Of a stretch of 64,000 nucleotides of DNA, positions 18,061-26,737 are shown in pieces. A program made the translations under genes and the position numbers. Numbering within the stretch: the first letter of the stretch is position 1; each line of letters starts with the position of its first letter. The stretch is from positions 2,108,001-2,172,000 of the forward strand of contig NZ_CP048103.1 in assembly GCF_013282215.1 (NCBI RefSeq), read 5' to 3'. The notes beneath the pieces are model-generated. The model was not told the origin of the DNA and made no database searches. It saw only the letters and a program-made list of their open reading frames with translations. The DNA is from Kroppenstedtia eburnea. Its GTDB lineage: Bacteria; Bacillota; Bacilli; Thermoactinomycetales; DSM-45169.

Positions 18061-18153
18061 ATCAACCGCCTCCCCCACCGAAATGGATCAAATCTGTAAG
18101 TTCAGATATTTACAAGTGTGATCCTGCACCATAAGCACATACCGGATAGAAGC

Positions 18154-18175
18154 GATACCAGTACGTACTCGTATC
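18154..18175. promoter_or_regulatory. palindromic operator in front of the acyl-CoA dehydrogenase unit
   Basis: GATAC and GTATC arms surround GTACGTAC: a 22-bp near-perfect palindrome, 94 bases upstream of the start. The same pattern occurs at 22099-22120 before the SCP2-R2lox unit. It is a likely site for a TetR/FadR-type repressor; the regulator is not in the window. Confidence 0.65.
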
Positions 18176-18244
18176 ATAACCTGTTTTTATCTTAAAATCA
18201 AGAGACCATTCAAACAATTGGATATTTTCCGGACCGATCTTTGA

Positions 18245-18565
18245 TCAGCGGGATTTTTGGGATAGCAGTTCTTTTAACTCCCGGATCTCATTTTCCAACC
18301 GTTGGATCCTCTCTTCCAACCCGGTGAGGTTTACGCCTTCCTGCTTCCGACTCAGTTTCCACCTTTGGTATCGTTCATAGAGCAAAAGCAAGCTGGGATC
18401 CCCGATCAGGGTATCCATCACGGCATCTTCAAAGGTTTCCTTGTACCCGTCCATCCCGTGATCCTCTCCGTACAATAAATGCTTCTCCAACAGTTCGGGG
18501 ATCTGGCTGTTATGCGGCCCTCCACTCTGACGATAGAACGCCTGAATCCGCTCTTCCATACTCAT
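18245..18565 (-). CDS. small protein with C-terminal coiled coil, unknown function
   Basis: 106 aa, not assigned to a family. It is acidic in the centre (LLYGEDHGMDGYKETFEDAVMD), has a hydrophobic stretch LIGDPSLLLLYERYQ and ends in heptads (LEERIQRLENEIRELKELL) typical of a short coiled coil. No signal peptide or cysteine is seen. ATG 18565 is chosen because GGAGGAG lies six bases upstream; longer readings run into the aarF-like gene. It is immediately downstream of that gene (48 bases) and may be cotranscribed with it. Confidence 0.65.
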   Translation of the reverse strand: MSMEERIQAFYRQSGGPHNSQIPELLEKHLLYGEDHGMDGYKETFEDAVMDTLIGDPSLLLLYERYQRWKLSRKQEGVNLTGLEERIQRLENEIRELKELLSQKSR

Positions 18566-18612
18566 TTTTTTCTCCTCCATCCCTGTCCCTCCCCATACCA
18601 ACTTCGATTTGG

Positions 18613-20361
18613 TTACGCACGTTTGGATCGAATCACCCGCCAACACACGTAGAGGGCCAGAGCTGTGGAGGACCAGATCAGCCCTTCACCCAGCCAGCGC
18701 AGGGAAGGGGTCGCCTTCATCGCTTCTGCGCCGAAGGAAAGGAGCAAGGAGGACCCGACAAAGATCCCGCCGGCCAACACACCCAATGTCAACCGATTGA
18801 CTGATCGGTTCAACCATCGCCTGATATCATCGGGGACTCGATGTTCCACGGGCAACTTCAGATCGTTCCAGGCCAGTTTCTCCAAAATCTTGTTCAACCG
18901 GCGGGGAAAGGTCCCTGCCAATTTACCCAGTTCAGTGATCAAGCTGGCGTTTGCCCGATAGTTTAAACGACGGGACAACCAACGACGAAGAATCTGGACA
19001 TCCGCCGACTCCACCGCCGTATGGTAACTGATTTCCGGACATAACCACCGAGCCGTGCCCTCAGCCGCCGAAAACCCCTTCGCCCACAGTGCGAGACCGT
19101 TGGGAATGCGGCAATGGTTTCGCATGCCGATGGTGATCAGTTGAATCAGCAGATTTCCCCAGTTATGGCGACCCCCTTGCTCACTGTTCACATAGTGGAT
19201 GAACATGGAGCGAAGCTCATCTTTCAGACGCACCGGATCCGTGTAGGGCGTCGGTTGAACCAAGTCCAGCGCCGCTTCGGCCGCATCCTCGGCCTGATTC
19301 ACCCGGATATGCATCAGGGCGCGAAAAATCGCCTCGGTGTGAAGGGAGTCCATTCTGCCCACCATGCCCCAATCGATTCCGATGATCTTTTTCGTCCTAC
19401 GGTCCACCATCAGGTTGGATCCGTGGGGATCCGCATGATAAAACCCGTCTGAAAAGGTTTTCACATAGTAGTGGGCCAGATCGATCATCCTCATGAAGCG
19501 CTCTTCAAAAGTAAAGAAATCGACGGGAAACTCTTTGAGATTCCAACCATCGATAAATTCCATCACCAATACCCGACGGGTGGTCATGTAGACCTCCGGT
19601 ACACCCAGGGTTTCAAATTCCGCCCCGATCTGCCTGTGGGCCTCAATATTTCTGGCTTCGACGCGCATGTCCAGTTCATTGATCGAGCTGCTGTAATATT
19701 CCTCAATCAGGCCGGGTAACTCCACGGAGGCAGCCAATGCCGGAGGAAGGCGCTTTTGCAGATGTTTGGCCAAGGTTCGGATGATGGAAATATCCGTTTG
19801 GAACAACTTGTCCACCGTGGGCCGCACCACTTTGACGGCACATTCCCGTCCATCCTTCAACTTCCCATGATACACCTGGGCCAATGAGGCAGAACCGATC
19901 GGTTCGGGATGGATCCACTCAAAGGTTTGCAGACCATCGGGCAGCTCATCCTCCAACACCAGAGCCATATGTGAAAAAGGTTGAGCGGGAACATCATCCA
20001 ACAATTCCGCAAGCTCCGTCGTGATGGAATCCGAAAGGATCTCCTGCCGGGATACCAACACCTGGCCCAACTTGATAAAGGTGGGGCCCAACTCCTCAAA
20101 AGCCAGGCGCATCCTCCGCCCGATTTTGCGCAATTGATCCCGGTCCGCTTCACTCCCTCCCCCACGGAACAGCCGGAAGCTTTTCCTGTCGAAGAGGTGT
20201 AACAAACCGTGTTTGGCAAACACTCTGATCATGGTGCGAAATCTTTTGTGCCGATTGATCTTGTCCCGCATCTTGTCAACTTCCCGCCGCAACTGCTCCT
20301 TCCTTCCTTGGAGAATATCCTCTTTGCCGACGTGGATTTTTTCGGCAGGCATGGCACCCAT
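18613..20361 (-). CDS. AarF/UbiB/ABC1-family atypical kinase
   Basis: Protein-kinase-like fold protein (582 aa) linked in other bacteria to quinone or prenyl-lipid metabolism. Family marks: AFEELGPTFIKLGQVLVSRQ (KxGQ motif, about residues 92-110), IGSASLAQVYHGKL (Ala-rich loop with ECAVKV lysine), FYHADPHGSNLMV and GIDWGMVGRM replacing HRD/DFG. Two membrane segments are predicted near the C-terminus (LGVLAGGIFVGSSLLLSF and WSSTALALYVCW). The start ATG 20361 has AAAGGAG upstream. A small coiled-coil protein gene follows. Whether it serves menaquinone synthesis here is inference. Confidence 0.9.
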   Translation of the reverse strand: MGAMPAEKIHVGKEDILQGRKEQLRREVDKMRDKINRHKRFRTMIRVFAKHGLLHLFDRKSFRLFRGGGSEADRDQLRKIGRRMRLAFEELGPTFIKLGQVLVSRQEILSDSITTELAELLDDVPAQPFSHMALVLEDELPDGLQTFEWIHPEPIGSASLAQVYHGKLKDGRECAVKVVRPTVDKLFQTDISIIRTLAKHLQKRLPPALAASVELPGLIEEYYSSSINELDMRVEARNIEAHRQIGAEFETLGVPEVYMTTRRVLVMEFIDGWNLKEFPVDFFTFEERFMRMIDLAHYYVKTFSDGFYHADPHGSNLMVDRRTKKIIGIDWGMVGRMDSLHTEAIFRALMHIRVNQAEDAAEAALDLVQPTPYTDPVRLKDELRSMFIHYVNSEQGGRHNWGNLLIQLITIGMRNHCRIPNGLALWAKGFSAAEGTARWLCPEISYHTAVESADVQILRRWLSRRLNYRANASLITELGKLAGTFPRRLNKILEKLAWNDLKLPVEHRVPDDIRRWLNRSVNRLTLGVLAGGIFVGSSLLLSFGAEAMKATPSLRWLGEGLIWSSTALALYVCWRVIRSKRA

Positions 20362-20514
20362 ACAGCGCGCTCCTTTCTCTCCTCCGCTTCAAACAACCCG
20401 TATCCGGATTGTCAGCCTTGTTGACGGGGTCATGCTTCCATCCGTTACCAGAAGATCAAGAGCAGGAGCCTCCCCTCACGCGGGGAGGCCAACCCTGATC
20501 CTGATCGATACCAC

Positions 20515-20683
20515 TAGAAGCATTGTGATTTAGTGCGTTTGAAGGCGGTCGGGATTGGGTTTCACATGTCGTTTTCGTTGTTCTTACGATCCAAAATCAC
20601 TCCATGTGAAACCCACCCCTCCGTGCATAGTAACCTTGGCGAGACTTGTGCCCTGTGGGTATGACGCCTTTCACAATGCTTCC
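20515..20683 (+). repeat. MITE-like palindromic repeat, copy C (complete)
   Basis: The best full copy: TAGAAGCATTGTGA at 20515, core hairpin GGGTTTCACATG/CATGTGAAACCC, and inverse terminus TCACAATGCTTCC ending 20683. Its end lies 17 bases from the R2lox stop. The rest of 20362-20514 holds only a GC hairpin, GCCTCCCC/GGGGAGGC at 20468-20489. Confidence 0.9.
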
Positions 20684-20700
20684 AAACCTTCAAGCGCCGG

Positions 20701-21588
20701 TTACAACGCCTCCCCCATCTCTTCCTCACTTGCTTGCCGGATCCTGTCTACGGATTGGTTTCGGGCCCGTTCGAGGACATTCATTCGTGATCCGAACTGT
20801 TTCACAGCCACCTGTACCATCTCATTTTTATCCAACCCGAAGGGAAGTTCCTCCACCTCGGCGATCAGATCGTTCACCAAGCCGATCGCCGGGGCCATCA
20901 GCAATTCCATCCGTTTGTTCACGACATCCCAGATGTGATCGTGCTCTGCAATCAAACGGGACAGGAGATAAACACCGTAACAGATGTGGCGGGATTCATC
21001 CCGTTTCAAATATTCAAAGGCCTGAACGGTTCCCGGCATGATCCCCAATCGTTTATAGGACATAAATGTGGAATGATATCCCGTTTCCGCCAGCATCCCT
21101 TCGACGATCATATTGTAAGTGACCGACGCCTCCGCCTGGGCCTCGGGAGATGGGTCACGGGTCAGACGCTCCATCGCTTCCGGCAGGTATTCATAGAAGA
21201 TTTTCTTGTAGTTGTCACTGTGATAAATGGACAGATCACCGGTGATCCCCAGCTCGTCAACCATTCTGCGGAACACTTCCACATGTTTGGCCTCTTCCCA
21301 GAGAAATGTGGTCAGATACATCTCTTCTTCAAGACGCCCCTCATTGGCGATCACTTGGATCAGAGGGAGCAGATCCTTTGTGACTGCTTCCTCACCACCC
21401 AGGAAAACCGAGTTCAACCTCAGGGACATCCCTTTTTCGATCTCGTTGAAAGTGGCCCAGTCCTTCCGATCCTGGGAGAAATCGATATCTTTGGGGTCCC
21501 AGGTGCCCAGCTTCTTGGCCTTGTGATAAAGACGCATCGGCAGCATGGAATGATCCAAGCCCGTACTGGTGGTTTGCATCACACGCAT
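20701..21588 (-). CDS. R2-like ligand-binding oxidase (R2lox, Mn/Fe cofactor)
   Basis: Ferritin-fold oxidase related to ribonucleotide reductase R2 (295 aa). All six metal ligands expected from the Geobacillus R2lox are present at about E66, E99, H102, E163, E198 and H201 (GGEEAV, WEEAKHVE, MIVEGML, RDESRHIC). The pair that forms the Val-Tyr ether crosslink, V69 and Y158, is also present, which separates it from R2 proteins. Known family members hold a Mn/Fe centre and bind a long-chain fatty acid, with no settled function. ATG 21588 has GGAGGG upstream. It follows an SCP2-like gene by 58 bases in the same direction, and that unit shares an operator with the beta-oxidation genes. Confidence 0.92.
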   Translation of the reverse strand: MRVMQTTSTGLDHSMLPMRLYHKAKKLGTWDPKDIDFSQDRKDWATFNEIEKGMSLRLNSVFLGGEEAVTKDLLPLIQVIANEGRLEEEMYLTTFLWEEAKHVEVFRRMVDELGITGDLSIYHSDNYKKIFYEYLPEAMERLTRDPSPEAQAEASVTYNMIVEGMLAETGYHSTFMSYKRLGIMPGTVQAFEYLKRDESRHICYGVYLLSRLIAEHDHIWDVVNKRMELLMAPAIGLVNDLIAEVEELPFGLDKNEMVQVAVKQFGSRMNVLERARNQSVDRIRQASEEEMGEAL

Positions 21589-21646
21589 GTGATTCCCTCC
21601 ATTACTTTTTATTCAGATTGGAACCGCTTTCAGCCCGGACACTTTT

Positions 21647-22075
21647 TCACTTCAGACCCTCCGGTATCTCCGTATCGATTTGCATCGCGGTTTTCATCAG
21701 CTGTTGCGATGCGATCACATAGGCGGTCAACTCCGCCATATTCCCTTTGACCAAGCGCAATCTTCCCCGCATCAGTGTCGACAGAGGTTCCAGCCGACCG
21801 TCAAAGAGTTGCTTCCACGTTCGGGTGTCACCACTGATCACAGTGGGGGCCGACTCCAGATCGGCTTTGGAGGAGACTCTGGCCTCCAGACATTCTCCAT
21901 GTCGCAAATCCAGATAAACCCAACGGTCCTCTTCCAACCCGACAGATGGGTCTTTCTCCACCAAAAATACGATCGGTCCTTCCCAGGTCCTGGCGGCCTG
22001 CCGGTACTGCACATTTTGATTCAGCTTCTCTTTATACTGTTGGGCCCATTCTTCCGTGAACGGTTCAAACGGCAT
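21647..22075 (-). CDS. SCP2-like lipid-binding protein
   Basis: 142 aa, probably a divergent SCP2 domain: GPIVFLVEKDPSVGLEEDRWVYLDLRHGECLEARV resembles the beta-sheet part, and TRTWKQLFDGRLEPLSTLMRGRLRLVKGN resembles the helix-strand ending of SCP2 proteins. A longer reading from 22129 would place the palindromic operator inside the gene; ATG 22075 is preferred because AAGGAG sits at correct spacing. It heads a unit with R2lox, suggesting that the two act on or carry the same lipid ligand (inference). Confidence 0.75.
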   Translation of the reverse strand: MPFEPFTEEWAQQYKEKLNQNVQYRQAARTWEGPIVFLVEKDPSVGLEEDRWVYLDLRHGECLEARVSSKADLESAPTVISGDTRTWKQLFDGRLEPLSTLMRGRLRLVKGNMAELTAYVIASQQLMKTAMQIDTEIPEGLK

Positions 22076-22098
22076 CCAGATCGCTCCTTCTTTTTGTT

Positions 22099-22120
22099 GA
22101 TACTGATACGTACCAGTATT
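22099..22120. promoter_or_regulatory. palindromic operator in front of the SCP2-R2lox unit
   Basis: GATAC-TGA-TACGTA-CCAG-TATT matches the 18154-18175 site in core and arms, and both continue with AT. It lies just upstream of the SCP2-like ribosome site. The following stretch to 22536 contains two GC-rich CGCCGGGCCC segments but no gene or clear terminator. Confidence 0.65.
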
Positions 22121-22536
22121 ATGAGCCAAATATTCTTTCTAGTCAATTATATTCCCAATTATCCGTCGATTATATCCGCCCCTCGGACCCGAGTTTAAAA
22201 ATCACCACCAAAAACGCCGGGCCCCTTTTTACTGAGAGACACGGCGTTTCATTCCCCGGGTCCGGGATGGCCGATATCACCGGTGGTGCCTAAATTTCCG
22301 GATCAAACAGCACCTTTCCATACAGCCCTTCCCGGTTTATCATTTTTTCAAAAACCGCCGGGCCCTCTCTCAGACTCAATCGGTGTGAGATTTCACGTCA
22401 CAGCTCCCTTTTTTGCAGCTCTCACACTTGCCACAATAAAAAGTGGACCGTCACTCTGTCATCGACTTTTACATGAGTAATTGCGGTCCTCCGGCTGAAA
22501 ACCAGATCAAGATTTCCCCACTTCACCGGTTTGTTG

Positions 22537-23907
22537 TCAACCGACGATAAGATTGGCCAGCAGTAGCAACACAAGGGAAACCGCCCATGCCAGTGTCGTG
22601 GGCACCGACCAGGTCCAGAGCTGTTCTTTCACATTTCGGATCCCCATCATCCGGTTGGCCACCCAGAACATGCTGTCGTTGAAATAGGAGAACATCATGG
22701 AACCCATGGCTGCTCCCTGTGCGGCCAACACCATATTTACATCCAGAGTGGCGATCATGGGTGCCGAGATGGAAGCTGCCGTGATCATGGCGACAGTTCC
22801 ACTCCCCTGAATCAGTCGTACCAGGGTGGAGATAAAGAATGGCAACAATACCGCGGGCAACGGCGCTTTGGCAATCAGTTTTGCGATCTCTTCACCGGCA
22901 CCGCTTTCCCGGAGAACATTTCCCAGGGCACCGCCGGCTCCGGTCACCAACAGGATGATCCCCGCCGATTGAACCCCTTCTTCCATCCGCTCCAATGCCT
23001 GTGACCGGCGCAAATGGCCGAACAGACCGTACAAAGCGATCAACAGCCCGATGCCCACGGCAATCACCGGAGAGCCCAGGAAAAGCACATAATCGAACAG
23101 ACCGCCTTTCAGTTCCATCGCCGACAGGATGGTGTTGGCCAGGATCAGAAGGAGAGGTGCCAGGATCGGCAATACGGAGATCCAGAGAGACGGGAGATTT
23201 TTCTGTTCTTCCATCTCCACAAACTCCTGAAAGGTGCGGGGCTGTTCCGGCCGGATCCATCCCATTCCCTCTTCATCCGGCAGCTGGTATATCTTGCTGC
23301 CCACCCATTTGCTGTAGATCACGCCGGTGATCATAACCGGAATGCCGAAGATGAGCCCCCACAGCATCATCAGGCCGACATCCACCTGGAAGATTCCCGC
23401 CACTCCCAGGGGACCCGGGGTGGGTGGAACGAGATGGTGCGTCGCCGTCAATCCGATGCCGAGGGCCACCCCCAACCCCACCACGGACTTCCCGGTTTTG
23501 GAGGAGAGTGCCTTTGCAATCGGTGTCAAAATCACGAAGGCGGAATCCACGAAGATGGGAATGGAGACCACATACCCCGTCAAGGCCAACGCCCACTCTT
23601 CCTTCCTCTTCCCCATCCATTTCAGAAAGCTGTAGGCCATTCGCTCCCCCGCACCGGAAACCTCCAGGATCCGGCCCATCATCACTCCGAAACCGATCAC
23701 CAATCCGATGGTGCCCAAGGTATTGCCAAAACCCGTCGTGATCGCTTCAATGACGGCCGGTGGAGCCATCCCCCCGACCAGACCTGTCACCGACGCGGCG
23801 ATGATCAATGCCGGGAATGCGTGCACTTTCGTTTTCAGGACCAAAAAAATCAAGGCACCAATTCCTAACGCCAGCCCGAGAATCATCATGGCGACAGAAC
23901 TGTTCAT
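22537..23907 (-). CDS. GntP-family gluconate/organic acid permease
   Basis: Inner-membrane proton symporter of the gluconate:H+ symporter family (456 aa, 12-14 membrane segments). Signatures: GFGNTLGTIGLVIGFGVMMGRILEVSGAGERMA and GYVVSIPIFVDSAFVILTPIAKALS, ATHHLVPPTPGPLGVAG, VRLIQGSGTVAMITAASI, and MMFSYFNDSMFWVANR. Start ATG 23907 has GGGAGGA; an upstream extension lacks a ribosome site. It stands alone. Substrate may be gluconate, D-glycerate or a related hydroxy acid; the four-carbon sugar-acid genes 3 kb away have a separate transporter. Confidence 0.9.
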   Translation of the reverse strand: MNSSVAMMILGLALGIGALIFLVLKTKVHAFPALIIAASVTGLVGGMAPPAVIEAITTGFGNTLGTIGLVIGFGVMMGRILEVSGAGERMAYSFLKWMGKRKEEWALALTGYVVSIPIFVDSAFVILTPIAKALSSKTGKSVVGLGVALGIGLTATHHLVPPTPGPLGVAGIFQVDVGLMMLWGLIFGIPVMITGVIYSKWVGSKIYQLPDEEGMGWIRPEQPRTFQEFVEMEEQKNLPSLWISVLPILAPLLLILANTILSAMELKGGLFDYVLFLGSPVIAVGIGLLIALYGLFGHLRRSQALERMEEGVQSAGIILLVTGAGGALGNVLRESGAGEEIAKLIAKAPLPAVLLPFFISTLVRLIQGSGTVAMITAASISAPMIATLDVNMVLAAQGAAMGSMMFSYFNDSMFWVANRMMGIRNVKEQLWTWSVPTTLAWAVSLVLLLLANLIVG

Positions 23908-24265
23908 GAAAAATCCTCCCTTGTATACTCGGGGTCGAACCGTAGGCGGCGACATCACCGGCATCTGTGTCCGGAACCCCCATCCGGCTCTCCCCAATGA
24001 TTATGCCAATATTCACACCTTTGCACAAACACCGTTTCATCCCCGGATCTTCCCGGGACTTTTACGCCCGTTTTGATTTGGGTGTCTTGGTATCATTTGT
24101 ATTTGTCAAAACCGTCAGGTAAAATATTCAGGACACTGCCGGATTGCAATATTCTCTTCCTTGGCTGTGGAAAATTTATAACGTCTCGATTCATTTTCAC
24201 GCCACAACCCCAACACGAAGGATATGCAAAGGGTAACGATGTTTTCCCGCAAAGGAGGAATCCTG

Positions 24266-25126
24266 GTGCGAAATAGTGTTCTGTTGTTATTCATCAGTTT
24301 CATTATAGTTGGATGTCTGCCAAGAGAGGACCCTACACATACATCAGATTCTTCGAAATTCGGGGACTCCATGGACTTCCATACGAATGGAAAAGTAGAT
24401 TCTAAAGGAAAGCTCTCAGTAGAAAAAACCGTTTCCAATCAGGCTTGGATCGATATTTATACCCCCCAAAGTGAGCTTCTTCGATTGCTTAATGATTTAA
24501 AGGACGACGTTCGCCATCCGAACGGTGTTCAGCTTTCCAACTATAGGATCCCCGAAAGTCTTTTCAAAGGTACTGGTTGGAAAAGACATGATTACTTTCA
24601 TTCAGAGCCGTTTGGTTTCTATCATGCCAGAAGTGAAGACTATTTTTACTCCACTTTTACCCAACTCTCCTACCTGGATGTCATGGCCGGCTACAATGAG
24701 GAGATTCATGGATTTGAGTTACAAATGAAAATCAATCATGGATTGGTGTTGGAATATGACCATAACACCGGACAGCTTAACGTTGTCCACCATAACATGG
24801 GATTGGTCTTCAAGAATTTACAGTTGGCTCATGGCAAATTAAACGGGGATCATGTCTATATAAATGAAAAAGCAGATGGAGTATTCTCGGAGGAAAATAC
24901 AGGTCAGAAACCCCGAGCACTTGGTCAATACCATCTTTTTGAACAGACTCCCGAACATCAACGGTTATTAAATAATGGTCAAGTGGTTCATACCATTTCA
25001 TTCGACTTTACGGGATGTACGATGCGACATAATGGAGACTGGGGAAGTTTACGGGGGAAAATCTATGGTTACCCCAATATTGATACAGTGAACTGGAGCT
25101 ATAAGTATACCGCCGCAATGTATTGA
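24266..25126 (+). CDS. putative lipoprotein, unknown function
   Basis: 286 aa. Start GTG 24266 follows AAAGGAGG. The N-terminus is a lipoprotein signal (VRNSVLLLFISFIIVGC) with a lipobox-like IVGC, so it is probably anchored to the outer face of the membrane. The mature part is polar with many Tyr, His and Asn and has no recognised domain; segments such as YDHNTGQLNVVHHNMGLVFK suggest beta structure. Flanked by noncoding DNA and unlinked in function to its neighbours. The region 23908-24265 upstream shows no convincing gene. Confidence 0.7.
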   Translation: MRNSVLLLFISFIIVGCLPREDPTHTSDSSKFGDSMDFHTNGKVDSKGKLSVEKTVSNQAWIDIYTPQSELLRLLNDLKDDVRHPNGVQLSNYRIPESLFKGTGWKRHDYFHSEPFGFYHARSEDYFYSTFTQLSYLDVMAGYNEEIHGFELQMKINHGLVLEYDHNTGQLNVVHHNMGLVFKNLQLAHGKLNGDHVYINEKADGVFSEENTGQKPRALGQYHLFEQTPEHQRLLNNGQVVHTISFDFTGCTMRHNGDWGSLRGKIYGYPNIDTVNWSYKYTAAMY

Positions 25127-25409
25127 GGATAAAAGCCCCGTGGATACATTGCCGATCGTCATCGATCACCTTCGCCACTTCCCCTTGACATACACCCCCC
25201 ATTGTCTCCGGGAAAAGCCCCGGGGAAGCCGGCTTCGATAAAAGGCCGACACCACCAGCCTCTGATCGATAGATTCCCCTGCCTCCTATTGCATCCGGTT
25301 TCTCTCTTCACGGGATACACAAGAGGCAGGGGCCTGTTTCCTCTTTCCGGTAGTCCTATACACCATCAGATGGTTACTTCGCGAGGATGCACTACCGGGC
25401 AATAGCCTC

Positions 25410-25833
25410 TCAACCGATGACCGACTCTATGCTCCATCTTTGGATGGAAGCGGAGGGAAAGCCGAGCTCCCGGAGAATCGCTTCGGAATGTTCTCCCACC
25501 TCCGGGATCGGATTCATCACCGGTTGGATCCCCCGCGGGATGACCCGGGGCAGGAGGGCGTTGATCTCTCCTGCCGGACTGTTCACCTTCCGTACCCGGT
25601 TTCGTTCCCACAGCTGGGGATGCTCCAGAAACGCGTCGACATCCCGTAATTCGGTATTGGCAATTTGGGCGCGATCGAGGCGGTGGATGATCTCCGCCGC
25701 CCTCTGCTCCCGGAACACCGTCAGGATCAACTCCCGGAGGGCTTCGTGATGCTTCACCCGGAGGGAGTTGGACAGAATGTTCTCCCCAATCGGAAAAGCG
25801 AAGGAAAAACCACTTGTCTCCCACGTTAAAAGC
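25410..25833 (-). pseudogene. CaiB/BaiF-type CoA-transferase, C-terminal remnant
   Basis: The readable frame runs FAFPIGENILSNSLR, VKHHEALRELILTVF, AQIANTELRDVDAFLEHPQL, VNSPAG, ending GEHSEAILRELGFP. This is the C-terminal third of a class III CoA-transferase (about 400 aa when complete). No start codon, ribosome site or N-terminal part is found upstream, where the sequence becomes AT-rich. It is a 5'-truncated relic. The 25127-25409 interval holds nothing recognisable. Confidence 0.75.
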
Positions 25834-25979
25834 TCTTCTTAACCCAATTTAACTCGCCGAGTTTTAACTCCTTTTGGTTCATTCGTTCCTCCCGAATGTT
25901 TTTTCGGGTTTAACATACAATTGCACCGTAATGACAATTATGATATTGTGGGAAAAATGTGATAATTGGGGAGAGAAAA

Positions 25980-26606
25980 ATGTTCACTGTTTCCACCTTG
26001 AGTACGTTCGTGATTATAGTACTCAGCCTATTTTTGATACCAGGTCCAGCTGTTCTTCTTGTCGCTACACGTACAGCTCAGAGCGGGCGCAAAGCGGGGG
26101 TTATGGCTGGTCTTGGAATCGCGACCGGCGATTTGATTCATACACTGTTTGCGGCAGTAGGACTTTCCGCCATTTTGATGACCTCTGCCCTCGTTTTCAA
26201 CATTGTAAAGTTTGCAGGGGCAGCATACTTGCTTTACCTGGGAGTTCGTGCGATTTTGGAAAAGCCCGCAGACCCTCAACTGCCAAAGGTTTCTCCGGTG
26301 ACGAACTTAAGTTCTTACGGTCAGGCAATCCTGGTTGAAGTTCTAAACCCGAAAACAGCTCTTTTCTTCCTTTCGTTTTTGCCGCAGTTCATACATCCGG
26401 AGCAAGCACCTCCCTTTTTTCAATTCTTGGTTCTGGGCTTAATCTTTGTGCTGACAAGTGCAATCTACACCACGATTATTGCAATGAGCGTACGATTACT
26501 CGGGCGGCTGATCAAGCGGATCTCCTGGATGGGTCGCTGGCGCGGCAAGATCGTGGGCGCAATCTATATTGGACTGGGGTTAAAAGTGGCGATTCAGAGT
26601 CGATGA
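25980..26606 (+). CDS. LysE/RhtB-family exporter
   Basis: Amino-acid export membrane protein (208 aa, about six helices). Family features: LFLIPGPAVLLVATRTAQSGRKAGVMAGLGIATGDLIHTLFAAVGLSA, FAGAAYLLYLGVRAI and VEVLNPKTALFFLSFLPQFI. Start ATG 25980 follows GGGGAGAG at suitable spacing. The substrate, possibly a neutral amino acid or homoserine lactone, cannot be told. Its stop codon lies within a 28-bp tandem duplication. Confidence 0.92.
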   Translation: MFTVSTLSTFVIIVLSLFLIPGPAVLLVATRTAQSGRKAGVMAGLGIATGDLIHTLFAAVGLSAILMTSALVFNIVKFAGAAYLLYLGVRAILEKPADPQLPKVSPVTNLSSYGQAILVEVLNPKTALFFLSFLPQFIHPEQAPPFFQFLVLGLIFVLTSAIYTTIIAMSVRLLGRLIKRISWMGRWRGKIVGAIYIGLGLKVAIQSR

Positions 26607-26646
26607 TGTGATTGCACCGATTCAGAGTCGATGATGTGATTGCACG
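26591..26646 (+). repeat. 28-bp tandem duplication over the LysE-type stop codon
   Basis: GATTCAGAGTCGATGATGTG plus ATTGCAC occurs at 26591-26618 and again at 26619-26646, differing only in the last base. It suggests a recent slippage or recombination event. Confidence 0.9.
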
Positions 26647-26710
26647 ATGATTTTCAAACGGTAAAAGCCGGGATTGGGAAAATGAAGATATTTGCGTCCC
26701 GGCACACCAC

Positions 26711-26736
26711 AAAAAAAGCCTGCGTTCTGCAGGCTT
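26711..26736 (-). terminator. intrinsic terminator after pdxA2
   Basis: GCCTGC-GTTCT-GCAGGC, followed on the minus strand by a T run (AAAAAAA on plus). Confidence 0.88.
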
Positions 26737-26737
26737 C

